Positions 11,632 to 23,115 of a stretch of DNA of 64,000 nt are shown here, piece after piece. Both the position numbers and the translations under genes were made by a program. The DNA lies in the NCBI GenBank assembly GCA_014529385.2, contig CM043965.1:10002912-10066911 (forward strand), given 5' to 3'. The notes below the pieces were generated by a model. It did no database searches. It worked only from the letters and a program-made list of their open reading frames with translations, and had not been told where the DNA came from. This DNA comes from Adiantum capillus-veneris (taxonomy: Eukaryota > Streptophyta > Polypodiopsida > Polypodiales > Pteridaceae). The stretch's first letter is position 1. Each line of letters begins with the position of its first letter.

Positions 11632-12996
11632 TCATTTTGGAGGTAAGTCCATAGGGATATCATCGATGAACACATCTTGGAATCCTTTTAGAAAATTAGA
11701 CAAGTCTAACTCTTCTTGATTCCTACCATTTACATTTGATGAAACATTAGTATCTTTTAGAGACTCTTTGACAAAAATCATGTATGCAGAAACTGAGCTC
11801 TTCATTGACTTATCAAAAGCAAGAGGATTTACAAGTGGAATAGTGCGACCACACTCACTAGCATCTATATACATGTTCTTTCCCTTGTAGGTGAAGTAGA
11901 TTTTCCTTTCAGGGAACTTCATGTTGGCAGCCATGCGATCAAACCATGGTGCCCCTAGGATAACATCCTCATGTTGGAGAGGAGAGATGAAGAAATCTTC
12001 TTTGTCGACATAGCTTTGGACATGAAGCCTCAACTTCCCAATCAAGGGAGTAACGGAGGTTTGTTGTCCCTTGAAAGCTGCATCAGCCACTACTATATCT
12101 CCCATCTCAAAAGCTTGAATGCCCAACTTGGTGGCCAACTCCATTGATATGAAGTTGAGAGTAGAGCCAGGGTCAAACAAGATGAAGGAATCATGCTCTC
12201 TTACCTTTCCCCAAGCATAGGAAAGTGATGATCCTTTGCAATGAGCATCCTCTTTTGGAGCTTCGATGGTGGAAGCCCTAGGAGTCTCATTGCGAGTATT
12301 CTTCTTGGGGCAAGAACAATAGCCATGTCCTTGCTCCCCACACTTGAAACACTTATGGTCCTTGCGAAAAGCTTCAAGCTCTTCATGAGGGAGTTTGTTT
12401 TTACCTTTGTAAACTCCCTTCTCCTTGGACCGATTTTTGTTGTTGTTGGAATTGACTTGGGAAGTATTTTGAACATTGGTTTTCCCCTTTGCATCATTTT
12501 TGTCTTTGTTTTCCATGGGCTTGACATTACGAATAGCCCCTTGATGGAAATTGATGCGTGAAGCAACCATGGTGTGATGGATTACTTCGCTAATAGTACC
12601 AGGCCGTTGAGAGTTGATGTATTTAGCCATCTTTTCATGTAATCCCGCACAAAATTGCTGCCTTTGCTCGGCAAAGTCTATCTTTTGAAAGACAGTAGCC
12701 TTGAGATGTAAATCCCAAAACTTGTCAACATATTTGTGGATAGACTCATGGGAGAGGAGCTTCAAGCTGCGCCATTCGATAAGCACTTTGTCCTTTGCGT
12801 CACTTGCAAGGAATTGCTTCATGATGGAAACTCGTAGAGTTTTCCATGCCTTTGGGGCTTCACCATTGCCACGAAGGCTAGCCCACCATTGACGAGCTGA
12901 TTTTTGGAAGTGCATGGCTACATGGCGTAGCTTGGAGGACTCTGTGAAGCCCTCATCTCCAAAGGCCGCATCAAATTGCTGGATGAAGGCCAACAC
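11632..12996 (-). CDS. element B Gag capsid, zinc knuckle and protease (long intact frame)
   Basis: An open stretch of 454 codons. The N-terminal part is a capsid-like Gag domain (AFIQQFDAAFGDEGF...ARQWWASLRGNG). Then comes a lysine- and asparagine-rich linker, one CCHC knuckle (CFKCGEQGHGYCSCP) at about residue 220, and an aspartic protease starting FILFDPGST near residue 275. The first residue is not the natural start: Gag begins at 13616 and a deletion of about 20 bases (compared with relatives A and C) shifts the frame between the two parts. Gag packages the element RNA and the protease cuts the polyprotein. The frame runs into RT through one TGA. Confidence 0.85.
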   Translation of the reverse strand: MLAFIQQFDAAFGDEGFTESSKLRHVAMHFQKSARQWWASLRGNGEAPKAWKTLRVSIMKQFLASDAKDKVLIEWRSLKLLSHESIHKYVDKFWDLHLKATVFQKIDFAEQRQQFCAGLHEKMAKYINSQRPGTISEVIHHTMVASRINFHQGAIRNVKPMENKDKNDAKGKTNVQNTSQVNSNNNKNRSKEKGVYKGKNKLPHEELEAFRKDHKCFKCGEQGHGYCSCPKKNTRNETPRASTIEAPKEDAHCKGSSLSYAWGKVREHDSFILFDPGSTLNFISMELATKLGIQAFEMGDIVVADAAFKGQQTSVTPLIGKLRLHVQSYVDKEDFFISPLQHEDVILGAPWFDRMAANMKFPERKIYFTYKGKNMYIDASECGRTIPLVNPLAFDKSMKSSVSAYMIFVKESLKDTNVSSNVNGRNQEELDLSNFLKGFQDVFIDDIPMDLPPK

Positions 12997-13067
12997 TTTG
13001 TTGGTAGCACCGAAGGTGCCATCATAGGTGAGAAAAGAGATACTCTTTCCTCCCTCCTTGAACTTCT

Positions 13068-13616
13068 TTAGCTTTTGTGACCTTCGCTATGTCCTCCCCT
13101 CTTGTATTCTCTAGGAGAATAACCATAACTTTCGTCAGAAGAGGAGGAAGGTGAAGAAGAAGGAGAAGAGGGTGACCTCTTCCTAACCCTTTTCTTCCTT
13201 TGTTTCCTCTCTTGCCTTTCAGAGTGATGAGGAGAAGGACTATGTGTTGATCTTTTCCTCTTGGGAGGAGTGGGCGATCGTCTAGACCGCCGTCTTCGTG
13301 GAGCCACATCTTTAGAGGAGCTTAAACTTTCATTGCTTTCTTGCTCTTTGGATTCCTCCTCTTGAATGGGAGAGAGTCTTCTTTTGGGGGTCCCTTCAAG
13401 AGGCCTCCTAAGCTCTCTCTCCTCTTGGAGAGGAAGGGAAATTCCATAAGCACGAAGTTGTTGAGTAACTTCAGCTTGCAAAGCAGGGTTGCCCATAGCT
13501 TGTTGTAACCTAGTGACAAGATAATTCACAAACATGGGAGCATCATCATTAGCACCTTCATGTGCAAAATCAAAGCTATCAATGTTCATTCTACTCTCTT
13601 GATTATTGTCAGCCAT
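13068..13616 (-). pseudogene. element B Gag N-terminal part
   Basis: Starts at MADNNQESRMNI, the position conserved with element A. It contains a leucine-rich block (NYLVTRLQQAMGNPALQAEV) and a long serine/arginine-rich region with SPSSSPSSS repeats. It ends prematurely because about 20 bases, present in relatives A and C, are missing near 13085. Without that deletion the frame would run into the capsid region. Confidence 0.8.
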
Positions 13617-14017
13617 GTTAACAAAATTTATGTATGTACTTAGTGTATGCTTTGGCAATTCAAAACCTTAGTTGCCACTCCTCTTAGACTTTGAAAATCG
13701 GCTCTTAAGTATCTACACCCACGGCTCGAAGTGGTTAAATATAGAGAGTAGAGGAGTAGGTCTAACATAGCAGAGTTGCCAAGGGCTAGCTCCTTTCGGA
13801 CTTCTTATGGCTCAATAATGGTAAAGCCATAGGCAAGTCTAAAAAGAATCCATTATTAAGTCCAAATCTCCCGAGGTGTGCACCATCCCCCACATAGTGG
13901 GCTCAACAAAACCGATAATAGATCCTAGTTCCACTTACCCTAATATAATTAACAACATCAACCATTTATAGGCTACTTAAGGACCTCTCTTCTTAAGCAA
14001 GAAAAGAGAAACCAAAT

Positions 14018-14030
14018 GCCCTAATACCAA
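14018..14030 (-). other. element B primer-binding site (tRNA-iMet type)
   Basis: Minus strand TTGGTATTAGGGC directly follows the 5' LTR end. It is the same as in element A. Confidence 0.8.
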
Positions 14031-14774
14031 TGTAATGGAATTAGCCTTTTAACTTGAGTTGGAGCGGAAAGTAAATAACATATTGAGCATTTCCTTGAGT
14101 ATTTTTTAGTGTGTAGATGTATAGTGAGAAAGAAAGTGCTTGGATAGAGAGAGCAACACTTAACACATTACTTCATTAACATGGCATGATCAATACTTGT
14201 AAAAGAGAGTGAGAGTTTAGAGAAATTGACACCAATAGAGGACCGGATTAGTTGGAGCCGGTCCCCCCTCCAATATGCATTTGTATTATAGATTCTTCCA
14301 TGACGGAAGACTTGTTTATAATACAACTGTTTGTGTTCCTTGAGACCTTCTTGATGAGATGAAGATGGTAAGCTTCACTCACCAAGCATTAGCATAACTA
14401 CAACAATAAACATGATTAGCATGAACTTGGAAAATGCCCAGCCTCAATCCCAAGACCTCAAACACCATGAAAGGTGAGGAGAGCTAGCAGGGAGTGAGGA
14501 AGAAGAGAGAAGTAGAAGTAGCTCTACTAGAAAGAAATAACCCCTTGCACATAATCACTCATAGCTCTTGTAGCATAACTTAGCATAGAGTTAATGGAGA
14601 GTAGAGAGATTGATAAGCAAGCATAAGCATTCTCTTGTGTGGATTTGCATCCATAGCCAAGAGCTTGTGGTAGTAGGCACTCAACTTCTCAGGCTTGGAG
14701 AAGGAGATGGAATCCTTGCTTCACAAGAGTGTGTGAAGGGAAGAATGAAGGAGAGAGAGCTCGTGGGAGGCTCA

Positions 14775-14836
<62 letters not shown>

Positions 14837-15523
14837 AGGTCGACCCCCTTTCCTAGGGTTCCTTTGAAGCTGATTGGGCCATGTAGCCCTCTAGACAATG
14901 AGAGCTGGGCTCCCTTTGGGGCAAGGTGTGTAGCCTCTTGACAAGTGTCCTTCTTTCCCTTTGTGAGGCTAAGCTAGCACCCCCCTTGCTTAAGCACAGC
15001 CCCTGCTTAAGCACAACCCCTACTTGCTTGAGTAGTGTGTCTCTACACTTGACAAGTGGCCCCTTTCCTTTCATAAGGGTATGGGTCCTTGGTGAGGTGC
15101 TCACTTACCATCCACCTCCCCCCTTTGTAGGGCTCGCCCCCTCTTTAGTAGCAAGTACTTTGAACTTGGTAAGCAGGCAGCCCCCCTACTTAAGCACAAC
15201 CCTAGCTTAAGCAAGCTGCCCCCTTGCCTGCTTGGACTTTAGTGACTAAAGAGTAAAATTTTAAAGACTACGTCTTAAAGCTTTTAACACTTACCTTTGG
15301 AGGCTTTAATGAAGACAACCCTAAGGTCTTTTGCTCCATTGGTTAACCTTTCTCTTTGATAGACCTTTTCTCATTTGGGCCCCTTTACCATTGGCCCCGT
15401 GCTTAAATAGATCTATAAGCACATCTATATCTTAACCCTTGTTCCCGTTTATTCTCTCACATCAAATGATCAGTTTAATATGAGAAAATCATTTGGGTTG
15501 GTCAGATATTAGATTTTATGACA
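14031..15523 (-). repeat. element B 5' LTR
   Basis: Starts TGTCATAAAATC at 15523 and ends TCCATTACA at 14031. It is near-identical to the 3' LTR apart from scattered substitutions and the (GA)n at 14778-14834. Confidence 0.92.
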
Positions 15524-15528
15524 AGGGC
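15524..15528. other. target-site duplication AGGGC (right copy for element B)
   Basis: Directly follows the terminal TGACA of B and matches 6990-6994. Confidence 0.9.
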
Positions 15529-16856
15529 GAACTTAATTGATAGTAGCAACATAAACATAGTACTTAATTAACTTGGCATGAACAATACTTTTGAAAGAGA
15601 GAGAGTATTAGAGAACATGACAATAGTTGAGGACCGAATTTTCTTGGAGCTGGTTCCCCCTCCAAAAGGCGTTTGTATTATAGATTCTCCCATCAAGAGA
15701 GACTTGTTACAATCTAATATTTGTGTTCCTTGTGACTGTGGCGATGCTATGAAGATGGAAAGCTTCATGCATCACGAGCTTAACATAAACTTTGCAAAAA
15801 GCATTAACTATCCCAAGCCTCAATCCCAAGGCCTCAAACACCTTCGAAGGTGGAGAGAGCTAGCAGGAAATGAGGGTAGGGAAGAGGAATAAGAATCATC
15901 CATAGGAGAAAGAAATATTTCCTCACTTATCATCACTCTTCTTGGTTAGCATAACATAATAGCATAGTAATGAAGATGAAGAAGATGGCAAGCTTAAGCA
16001 TTGAAGCATGGATCTTGGTTGGATTTGCATTCCATAGCCAAGAGTGTTGGTGTAGGCTCTCCACTTCTCAACAAGCTTGGAGAAGAAGACGGAGCTCTTT
16101 CATTTTGCACTCCACACAATGAGAGAATGTGTGTGTGCGTGGGAGATTATACCCCCTCTCTCATGCTTGGTCCACACCTCTCTCTCTCTCTCGTATTATT
16201 TTATTATTTCATTTGGACATGTGTCCTCTTTTTCCTCTTTGAGAGAAAGAACTTAATTATTTATTTTAATGTATCTAAATTCTTTTTGGACCCTTTTAAA
16301 ACCTATCCAATAGCATTCAAACATTTCATGAGGGCCACATGTGGAAGATCATTTGAACATGTGTCTTTTATGCTTATTAAGTCAGGTCGTTGAATTTAAT
16401 ACTCCAACGACTTAGTCAATCAAGCATCGAAACATTGATGCCTCTTGAGAGTTATCTTTGAATTGAATACTTCAAGAGCTTTAGTCTTTTAAGCATGTGA
16501 GAAACACCTCAAGCTTTTGGGTGAGGTTCCCACTAACACTTAGCAAGCCAACAAAGCACCTCATGCTTGGGTAGGATTCCCACCTCAAGGTGCCTAAGGT
16601 AAAATGACTTTTGAACACTAACTTTTGGAGGTCTTTAATGAAGCTAACCCAACGGTATTTAAGTTCCATTAGATAATATTGCTCTTTAACATACCATCTC
16701 TCATTTGGACCCCTTTTAACCTTGGCCCCATGTTGAAACAAATCCATAAGCACATGTCTATATTCTAACCCTTGTTCTCATTTATTCTCCGGCATTAAAT
16801 GATCAGTTTAATATAAGAAAATCATTTGGGTTGGTTAGATATTAGATTTTATGACA
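15529..16856 (-). repeat. element A 5' LTR, outer fragment
   Basis: Continues the LTR broken at 6994. It is similar to the B LTR (for example GTTTGTATTATAGATTCT and the ATTTTATGACA terminus) but clearly older in divergence. The outer end is 16856. The partner duplication cannot be tested because the other end of A is lost. Confidence 0.8.
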
Positions 16857-17491
16857 AAGGAAAAAACACATTTTTTGGGTGGGTTTTTTATGGAGTGGAA
16901 ATTTTGGCCAAGCTTTGGACCATAGGGAGACCTTGATGCAGGGATCACATCTATCAAGAGAAAATTGAATTTGGAAATTTGTAATCAAGCCAAACCAAAT
17001 CATAGTTAGGAAGTCGATTGAAAATGGATTAAGTGACTACCAGAGAGCTAGGAAATTAGTATCAATAACATGATTGCATTCATAAGAGTGTGTTGTATGC
17101 ATGTGAAAGAATGTTTGTGAAAATCTGGTCATAAGCTAGAAGACAGGAAAAAAAAAAATCCCCAGGGAGTAAGGAGCACACATTTCTGAAATTTTTTGGT
17201 TCTAAGCAATGATTAAATCTCTGTACAACATCAATAGCTCTTTGAATCAAGAAAAACTTGTGCATAAGGTGTATTAAATGTAGAAAGTGTGTAAAACTCA
17301 ACTGCTAGCTTGACTTAACCAACACTAGTTTTGCCTTGAGTTTTGTGCAGACAAGCAGTCCAATGCCCGAGTGGAGTTGAAGCAAGGTGGAGATTACCAA
17401 AGGAGGTAAAGAGTTCCAGGTAACACATCAAGTTTCACTTTCCCATATTGTTTACATATAGGTAGGTGAAATATTACCCACTAGAGATCAA
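16857..17491. other. no gene seen; start of the interval leading to retroelement K
   Basis: Non-coding sequence between the end of element A and the first K reading frame. A short A run lies near 17150. Confidence 0.4.
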
Positions 17492-18517
17492 GTGAGTCGT
17501 GTGTCTGCTGAAGAGAATGTCAACCAGACTAACTTAGAGATTTTATTGACTATTCAGGAAGAGGTGGTCTCAGACACTTCATCCAAGCAATCATTTCCTA
17601 TCTTTATGGTCGAGGGAGCATTGGGTATGAGTTATCATCGTGAAGGAGATGTGGATGGTACCTCTAGGAAGCTAGAACCCAGTCTGATCATGCTTTTACA
17701 CTACCATTACACTAATGATAAAGGAGCCAGAATTTATGTGGATGCCCATTATAGATGCTATGTTCATGAGGACTTAGGAAACCTTGAGTTTTGGGAGATA
17801 GTAGAAGTTGTTGACAATGGAGACCGATAAATTAATGAGAGAGGGGTTGTCTATCTTAGGACATATAATCTTGATCTTGTAGATGTAACGGTTATGACTA
17901 GAACCAAGGACAAAGTTGACGAAGGAATAGAGAGACCTCCTTTGGAAAATGACCCAAGTGATAAATTCATAGCTATGAAAGAGCTTGAGAGAGTGTTTAT
18001 TGATAATCCTAGTGCAGGATTATATAAGGTGATGACCAAGGAAGGGAAAACTTTTACATCAAGGAAGACGTGAACCCAGTGGAGCTTAGGAACATCAAGA
18101 ACATGTACATCTATCAGTTTGAAATGGAAAAATGACCTATTTTGGTAGACAACAATGGACATGGGTATAGATATGCATATATGACAGACATGGAAAAGCT
18201 TTCGTGTTGGGGAGAGCCATTTCTTGTCATATACTTGAATCAAGTATCTAATAGAAAGCCGATCCAAAAAGAGGTAAGATCTATGGACCGTCACAAATAT
18301 TCCACCACATGTAGAAAACACCCATATGACAGGGTCAAGGGCACCAATAGTTCTAGATCCTGGGATGAGAGGAAGTTACTTGTCAAAAGTAGAGCACATT
18401 AGAGGTGGATTTATGGCCATTATACGGTCATCCATGCCACACCATACCAAGCGAGGAGTGCCAGATGTCACTACAAGAGAGATACCAAGAGTTATACCTA
18501 CTATAACACAAACACCT
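17492..18517 (+). pseudogene. retroelement K, left fragment (Gag-like polyprotein)
   Basis: A 112-codon frame ends in TAA at 17830 and continues in the same frame for about 80 codons (INERGVVYLRTYNLDLVDV onward) to a TGA near 18072. Further phase-shifted pieces reach 18517, ending ...IPTITQTP. A similarly organised sequence occurs at 41.4-41.9 kb (element G), where a retrotransposon Gag domain follows. The frame is cut at 18517 by the TIR transposon and resumes, in phase, at 36780. The function of the N-terminal part is not recognised. Confidence 0.5.
18514..18517. other. target-site duplication ACCT (left)
   Basis: ACCT directly outside the left inverted repeat; repeated at 36776-36779. Removing the element and one copy leaves the K reading frame continuous. 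Confidence 0.8.
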
Positions 18518-18539
18518 GGGTGGATGCATGAATAGGTGG
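18518..18539 (+). repeat. left terminal inverted repeat (22 bp)
   Basis: Begins GGGTGGATGCATGAATAGG. It is a perfect reverse complement of 36754-36775. Confidence 0.85.
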
Positions 18540-18854
18540 ACTTATTACCTGTGTCCCGAAAACACTAGCACGCTGGTAGCTACCTCCCAAATCTAAAGGT
18601 GGAGGGAAACTTTTGAGTGAATTTAATAATGATATTTTAAAAAACATGACAGAGACCACGATCGAAGGTTGTTACGCCTTTTTGTTACTCTCTCTCTCTC
18701 TCTCTCTCTCCACCCCCCCTCTGTGTTGAAGCTGAAAGCCTCCATAGCTGCCTCCTCCATAGCTGCTCTCTCTCTCTCTCTCTCTTGCTACAGTTCCCAT
18801 CTCCATAGCTGAACATGCACTCTCTCTCAGAGTAGCTTGCCTTCCTCGATTACT

Positions 18855-18944
<90 letters not shown>

Positions 18945-19033
18945 CATGCGAATCCCTAGCTGGTGTTTAGGGATTAGCTTTGGACAGGGTACCCACTTTG
19001 GCATCCTCTTTCCACCTCTCAAAGACTCACAAG
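18540..19033. repeat. transposon left subterminal region with decamer and CT/AC microsatellites
   Basis: Holds one exact GGTAGCTACC palindrome at 18575-18584, CT tracts near 18689-18709 and 18767-18785, and a compound (CT)n(AC)n at 18855-18943. These lie just before the first ATG of the transposase-like gene, so they probably fall in its promoter or leader. Confidence 0.7.
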
Positions 19034-19787
19034 ATGGTGGAAATCATTCCAATTGAGGATGATGTGAGTTTAACAAGTAGCACATGCCTTTGTTGTGACT
19101 CAGTCAAGTGCAGCTCATGCAAACAGAGTGTAATCAAGGATTATGAAGCAAACCGAAAGCGTGCATATCACGAGAGAATCAAAGAAAGGGAATCTAGAAT
19201 TAAACAGGTCGATATTAATGAACTTCAGCACCACAAAATTACAGCACAGGTGATCAAGTTGTTCAAGCAGTGCACAGAAGGTCTTGACAACAAGGCAAAG
19301 GAGGAAATCATCATGAGCATTCTCAAGCATCGAGCATTGAGAGACCTGAAAATTAAATCTAGGGGAGGTGAGGTTTCCAATGATGAGCAGAGGGTATTGA
19401 TTAATGGAATGCACAACGCTCTCAAGGTAATCAAGAGACCAAAAAGCTCGGTAGTTGTTTATTAAACGGGCGAGTATCATGATGGTTATGAATTCCACAA
19501 GCATAAAACCAAATATAGCAGCTGCATCGAGGCTTCTTGGTATCCATCGAAGGAACTTCTATGCAGCTAGATCTCGATTGAAACATAATCATACAGAACT
19601 GCAATTGCATTTGTGTGGGCGACAACCATACACAAATAGTGTAATTATAGAGGAAGTGAAGGCCACAGTGGTGAGATTCTGGACTCACAATACTCGCGTA
19701 TCGCCCAACAAAAAGGATGTGTGTTGAAAGCATATTGCATGCAAAGTATTCGATAAACACCCAGTGCATCTTCTTGAGCAACCCCAG

Positions 19788-20931
19788 GTTTGTTTTGACT
19801 TCTTGAGTAACTACAAGCTTATTTTCATTGACAATTATGGCACTGGTTTGGTTGTACTTCAGTTGACTGTTGTACAGTTTGCTTATTGTTGCACATTGCT
19901 TTAGACCTAGTAACTACCACTGCCAAATAGGTAGCTTACTATACATGACTAGTAGCTACCAGTGTGATCCTTATAATTACCATTGTCAGACTTTGGTAGC
20001 GTCCATGTTGTCCTCGGTAAAGGTAGCTACTAGTCTGATAGGGGTTGCTACCAATCTGCCATGGTGTTCTTGGTAAATTTGCTGGCTACCACGTTCAACC
20101 TGCTAGTTTACAGTCTCATAGTCATGATAAGGTAGCCACCATTCTGATAGTGCTTTCTACCAGATTTCCATGGTAGTATTGGTGTACTGGTAGCTATTAT
20201 TGTCAACTTGGTAGCTATCAGTATCCTAGTGCTAGCTGGAGCTATCACTCTGAGAGTAATAGCTTCCAGTCGGCCATGCAATCTTGGTGGAAGCCACCAG
20301 TCTACCATGGCAATCTGGGTGGAAGCTACCAGTTTTCCATTGCAATCCTGGTGGATTGGTAGGTATCACTGTCAACATGGTAGCTATCAATGTCAACCTG
20401 GTAGCTACCCTTAGGTAGTCTGATAACAACCAGCCTTACAATGCTACTCATCGTAAAGGTAGCCACAAGTCTTAGAGTGCTTCCTACTATTAGACTCAGG
20501 CTCTTGTAACTTTTCTCCTTCCACTCATCACAAAATATTAGTTACCATTATGAGAGTAATAGCTTCCACTCTGCCATGCATCCTGGTGGAAGCTACCAGT
20601 CTACCATGGCAATCTTGGTGGAAGCTACCAGTTTGCCATGGAAATCTTGGTGGATTGGTACTATCTTTGTCAACCTAGTAGTTGTCACTGTCAACCTGGT
20701 AGCTACCACTATTAACCTGGCAGCTACACTTAGGTAGTCTGATAACAACCAGGTCTTAGAGTGCTTTCTTCTATTAGACTCAAGCTCTTGTAACTTTTCT
20801 CCTTCCACTTGTCACAAAAGTATTAGTTACCATTCTTATAATAGCTCCCACCAGATTGATCTCAGTTTTGCATGTCAACAATAAGTTATGATTGTGCCAA
20901 TAAGTGTACTGAATATCATTATTTAATGCAG
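19788..20931 (+). other. intron of the transposase-like gene
   Basis: Donor CCCCAG/GTTTGT and acceptor TTTAATGCAG/GTAG. Splicing joins LLEQPQ to VEFFLAF without a phase change. The intron is filled with degenerate repeats around GGTAGCTACC (exact copies at 20400 and 20699) and ACCAGTCT/TGGTGGAAGC-type units. Confidence 0.7.
19890..20830. repeat. degenerate GGTAGCTACC repeat cluster 1
   Basis: Dozens of partial copies such as GGTAGCTACCA, GGAAGCTACCAG and GGTAGCTATCA, spaced about 15-45 bases apart. The region 20540-20800 partly duplicates 20250-20480. Confidence 0.8.
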
Positions 20932-22729
20932 GTAGAATTCTTTCTTGCCTTCAAACAGAGTCACCCAGAGGTACAAATTCACCAAAGGACATTTGAAAAG
21001 CTGAAACCTTATTTTGTACGCAAGCTTCAATGATTGCTACAGCTGTTGTTGCATCACTCATATTCAAATGTCATTCTTGAGGGATGTTGTAAACCATATA
21101 AGGCAGATTTCTTATGGTGTGCATGGGAAAGAGCATAGTTGTCAATGTGATATTTGTGGTGCAAATTTGAAATGTAGTGCTCAGACAAATCAGTGCCCTA
21201 GCCTTACAAAGCTTTGGGAGTTAGTTTTATGCTCGAAGGCTAGCGGGTCAATTTTTTTTGCACTGAAGTGTTTGATTGGCGAATGCTCTTCGTGTGGGCC
21301 TTCAAAGAAGCTACCAATTTTCCTGATTGAAGAGTTAAATGGTGCACGCATGGTAACAGTTAAGATTTTTGAAGACCTTGAAGTTGGCGAAACAGATTCA
21401 GGGAAAAAGAAGAAAAGAAAAGTTCTTTCTCACAAGGAGATGCAGTGCGGGCAGCTTTTCATACTGTTCAAGGATCATCTGAGTAAGTTTATAAAGCACA
21501 ATTTTTTTTACAGATGGCAGGCCGAGCAGTTTAAAGATTGTCTACGTATCTTCCCTGAAGATGTGGTAGTGTCAGTGGTGGATTTCGCTGAAAATCACAC
21601 TTTCAAAGAACAGAAAGAGATTCAATCGATGCATTGGTTTTCTAGCCAGGTGACAATCTTCGTTCACATTACATATGTGAGGATTGCAGGTAGTGTCCAA
21701 AAATACTATCATTTCTATATATCTGATGATAAAAGTCATGATACTCTTTTTGTCCAGCATTGCTTTATGCTCCATTATGGTTGGTTGAAAGAGCTAGGCA
21801 TATCGCTCAAAGAACATTGGGTCTGGTCATATGGAGCAGCCTCGCAGTTTATAGTAAAGAGGCCTTTTTATTTTGTTGCTCGATATGGAACTCTGACAAG
21901 TTTGAAAATGACACATCACTTTTCAGGTTCAGGTCATGGGAAGGGCGAACATGATGGTGCAGGTGCTATTATTAAGAGGCATCTCACTCAGGAGCAGCTA
22001 AAGCCAGACGGTGTGAAATTACAATGTGCAGTAGATGTGGTGCCATTTTTGAGAGAAACCATGTCCAATGGTGCTATAGCCATGTATTCTTCGCAGGTAC
22101 GACTAGTTACTCGACTGTTCTGGGAGGTCAAAGTAAGTGATGTGGATAGAAGCCAACGTGGGGATTGTAAATCTGTGCCTAATGCATGTGGGTTACATTG
22201 TGTCAGTGGCTACTCCTTAACAAATGGAAAACTTCTTAGGTATCGGCAATTCTCATGCTTTTGTAGTGCTTGTTTTCTAGGCAGATGGAGGAGGTGTTCG
22301 AACAAATCACACGTTTCTGCATGGAATTATGTTACCCTTGAACCTACAGATGATGTTGAAGATGATGATGAGATTGAAGAGTTTGCATATGAAGGACACC
22401 ATGATGCGTTGAGTGATGCACTTCATGTTGGTGACAATTTTGCTGTCATAGCTCCTCATGACAATAAGGAGCTTGTGGATTTCTATGTCTTGAAATGTAC
22501 AACAGAAAGACTCAAACTAAAGCTTTGCTAAGAGATGCATGGGGGAATGTTTGCAATGCCGGCTCATTTGTTGTCAAAGGAGTTTGGTACGAACAAGCAA
22601 AATAAAATCCCTATGAGCTCAAGCTATTAAATTCTGAGCCTGAAGCCACCTTGTACGAGCTATTAAGTTCCCAACACAGAAAGTGGGACGTACAAGAAAA
22701 TTCTTACTTTCCTCAGAAACATATGAGGC

Positions 22730-23115
22730 TATTTACAATAGCACTCCTTTTGATGTATAGCATTCCTAGTTCTAATCTAACCTGCTTTTGATGGCCCTTC
22801 AACATCTCTTTTTTTTCTTTGGGGGAATCTCCGTAATCTTTGTGCTGAGCATCACCCTGTTTTGCAATTGCTTGAATCGTGTCTAAAATGCCTATGTGAT
22901 ATCCTGAGGTAGATAGCATGAACACTCTATCGAAAGCCTTTCCCTAAAAAAGGAGATGAGAGAAACTCCAGATGAGACTCGCACATGCCCCTTACTGAAC
23001 AGCCAACAGATGACGGATCTCGCACATGCACAGCAGGCGGTTGCTCAACGGTTGTGTTGACAGAGGATAGTAAAGGGTTGATCGCTTATCATGGTTACAT
23101 GTCAAGATAATATAT
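22730..23115. other. spacer between converging reading frames, no gene seen
   Basis: Lies between the 3' end of the transposase-like gene (plus) and the HAD-like pseudogene (minus). No clear domain or repeat. Confidence 0.4.

Larger units (their letters stand above)
6995..15523 (-). mobile_element. chromovirus B: complete 8.5-kb Ty3/gypsy element with chromodomain
   Basis: The element has two LTRs (1520 and 1493 bp), a tRNA-Met-like primer site, a polypurine tract, gag, protease, reverse transcriptase, RNase H, integrase and a C-terminal chromodomain, in that order on the minus strand. It is flanked by the 5-bp duplication AGGGC. It sits inside the 5' LTR of its relative A, in the same orientation. 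Its structure is full length but the coding region is broken by a Gag frameshift, in-frame TGA and TAG codons, loss of a catalytic RT aspartate and frameshifts in integrase. It is therefore not autonomous as it stands. Confidence 0.93.
4285..16856 (-). mobile_element. chromovirus A: 3'-truncated Ty3/gypsy element interrupted by element B
   Basis: Element A reads right to left. Its 5' LTR begins TGTCATAAAATC at 16856, runs to 15529, is broken by element B, and resumes at 6994-6902. A tRNA-Met-type primer site and a gag-protease region follow. Homology stops near 4285, just inside reverse transcriptase. No 3' LTR, integrase or chromodomain of A is present, so its 3' half has been lost. A and B are relatives: their LTR ends, primer sites and Gag proteins align throughout. 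Confidence 0.85.
19034..22725 (+). pseudogene. transposase-like DDE/DDD protein, two exons, inactivated
   Basis: Exon 1 (19034-19787) starts MVEIIPIEDD and holds a cysteine cluster (CLCCDSVKCSSC). Exon 2 starts at 20932 with VEFFLAFKQSHPEVQIHQRT. The main open stretch (21014-22531) carries CCC...C, CDICGANLKC, then the motif series DFAENHTFKEQKEIQS, ISDDKSHD, SYGAASQF and GHGKGEHDGAGAIIKR. These match, from memory, a widespread transposon-derived family in which the middle motif reads SDGAASQF; the acidic residue is tyrosine here. Defects: a frameshift near 19450, TGA at 19725, frameshifts near 21030 and 22525, and TAA near 22604. Protein-like sequence (RDAWGNVCNAGSFVVKGVWY) runs on to about 22725. 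It probably moved the surrounding element when intact. Confidence 0.75.
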
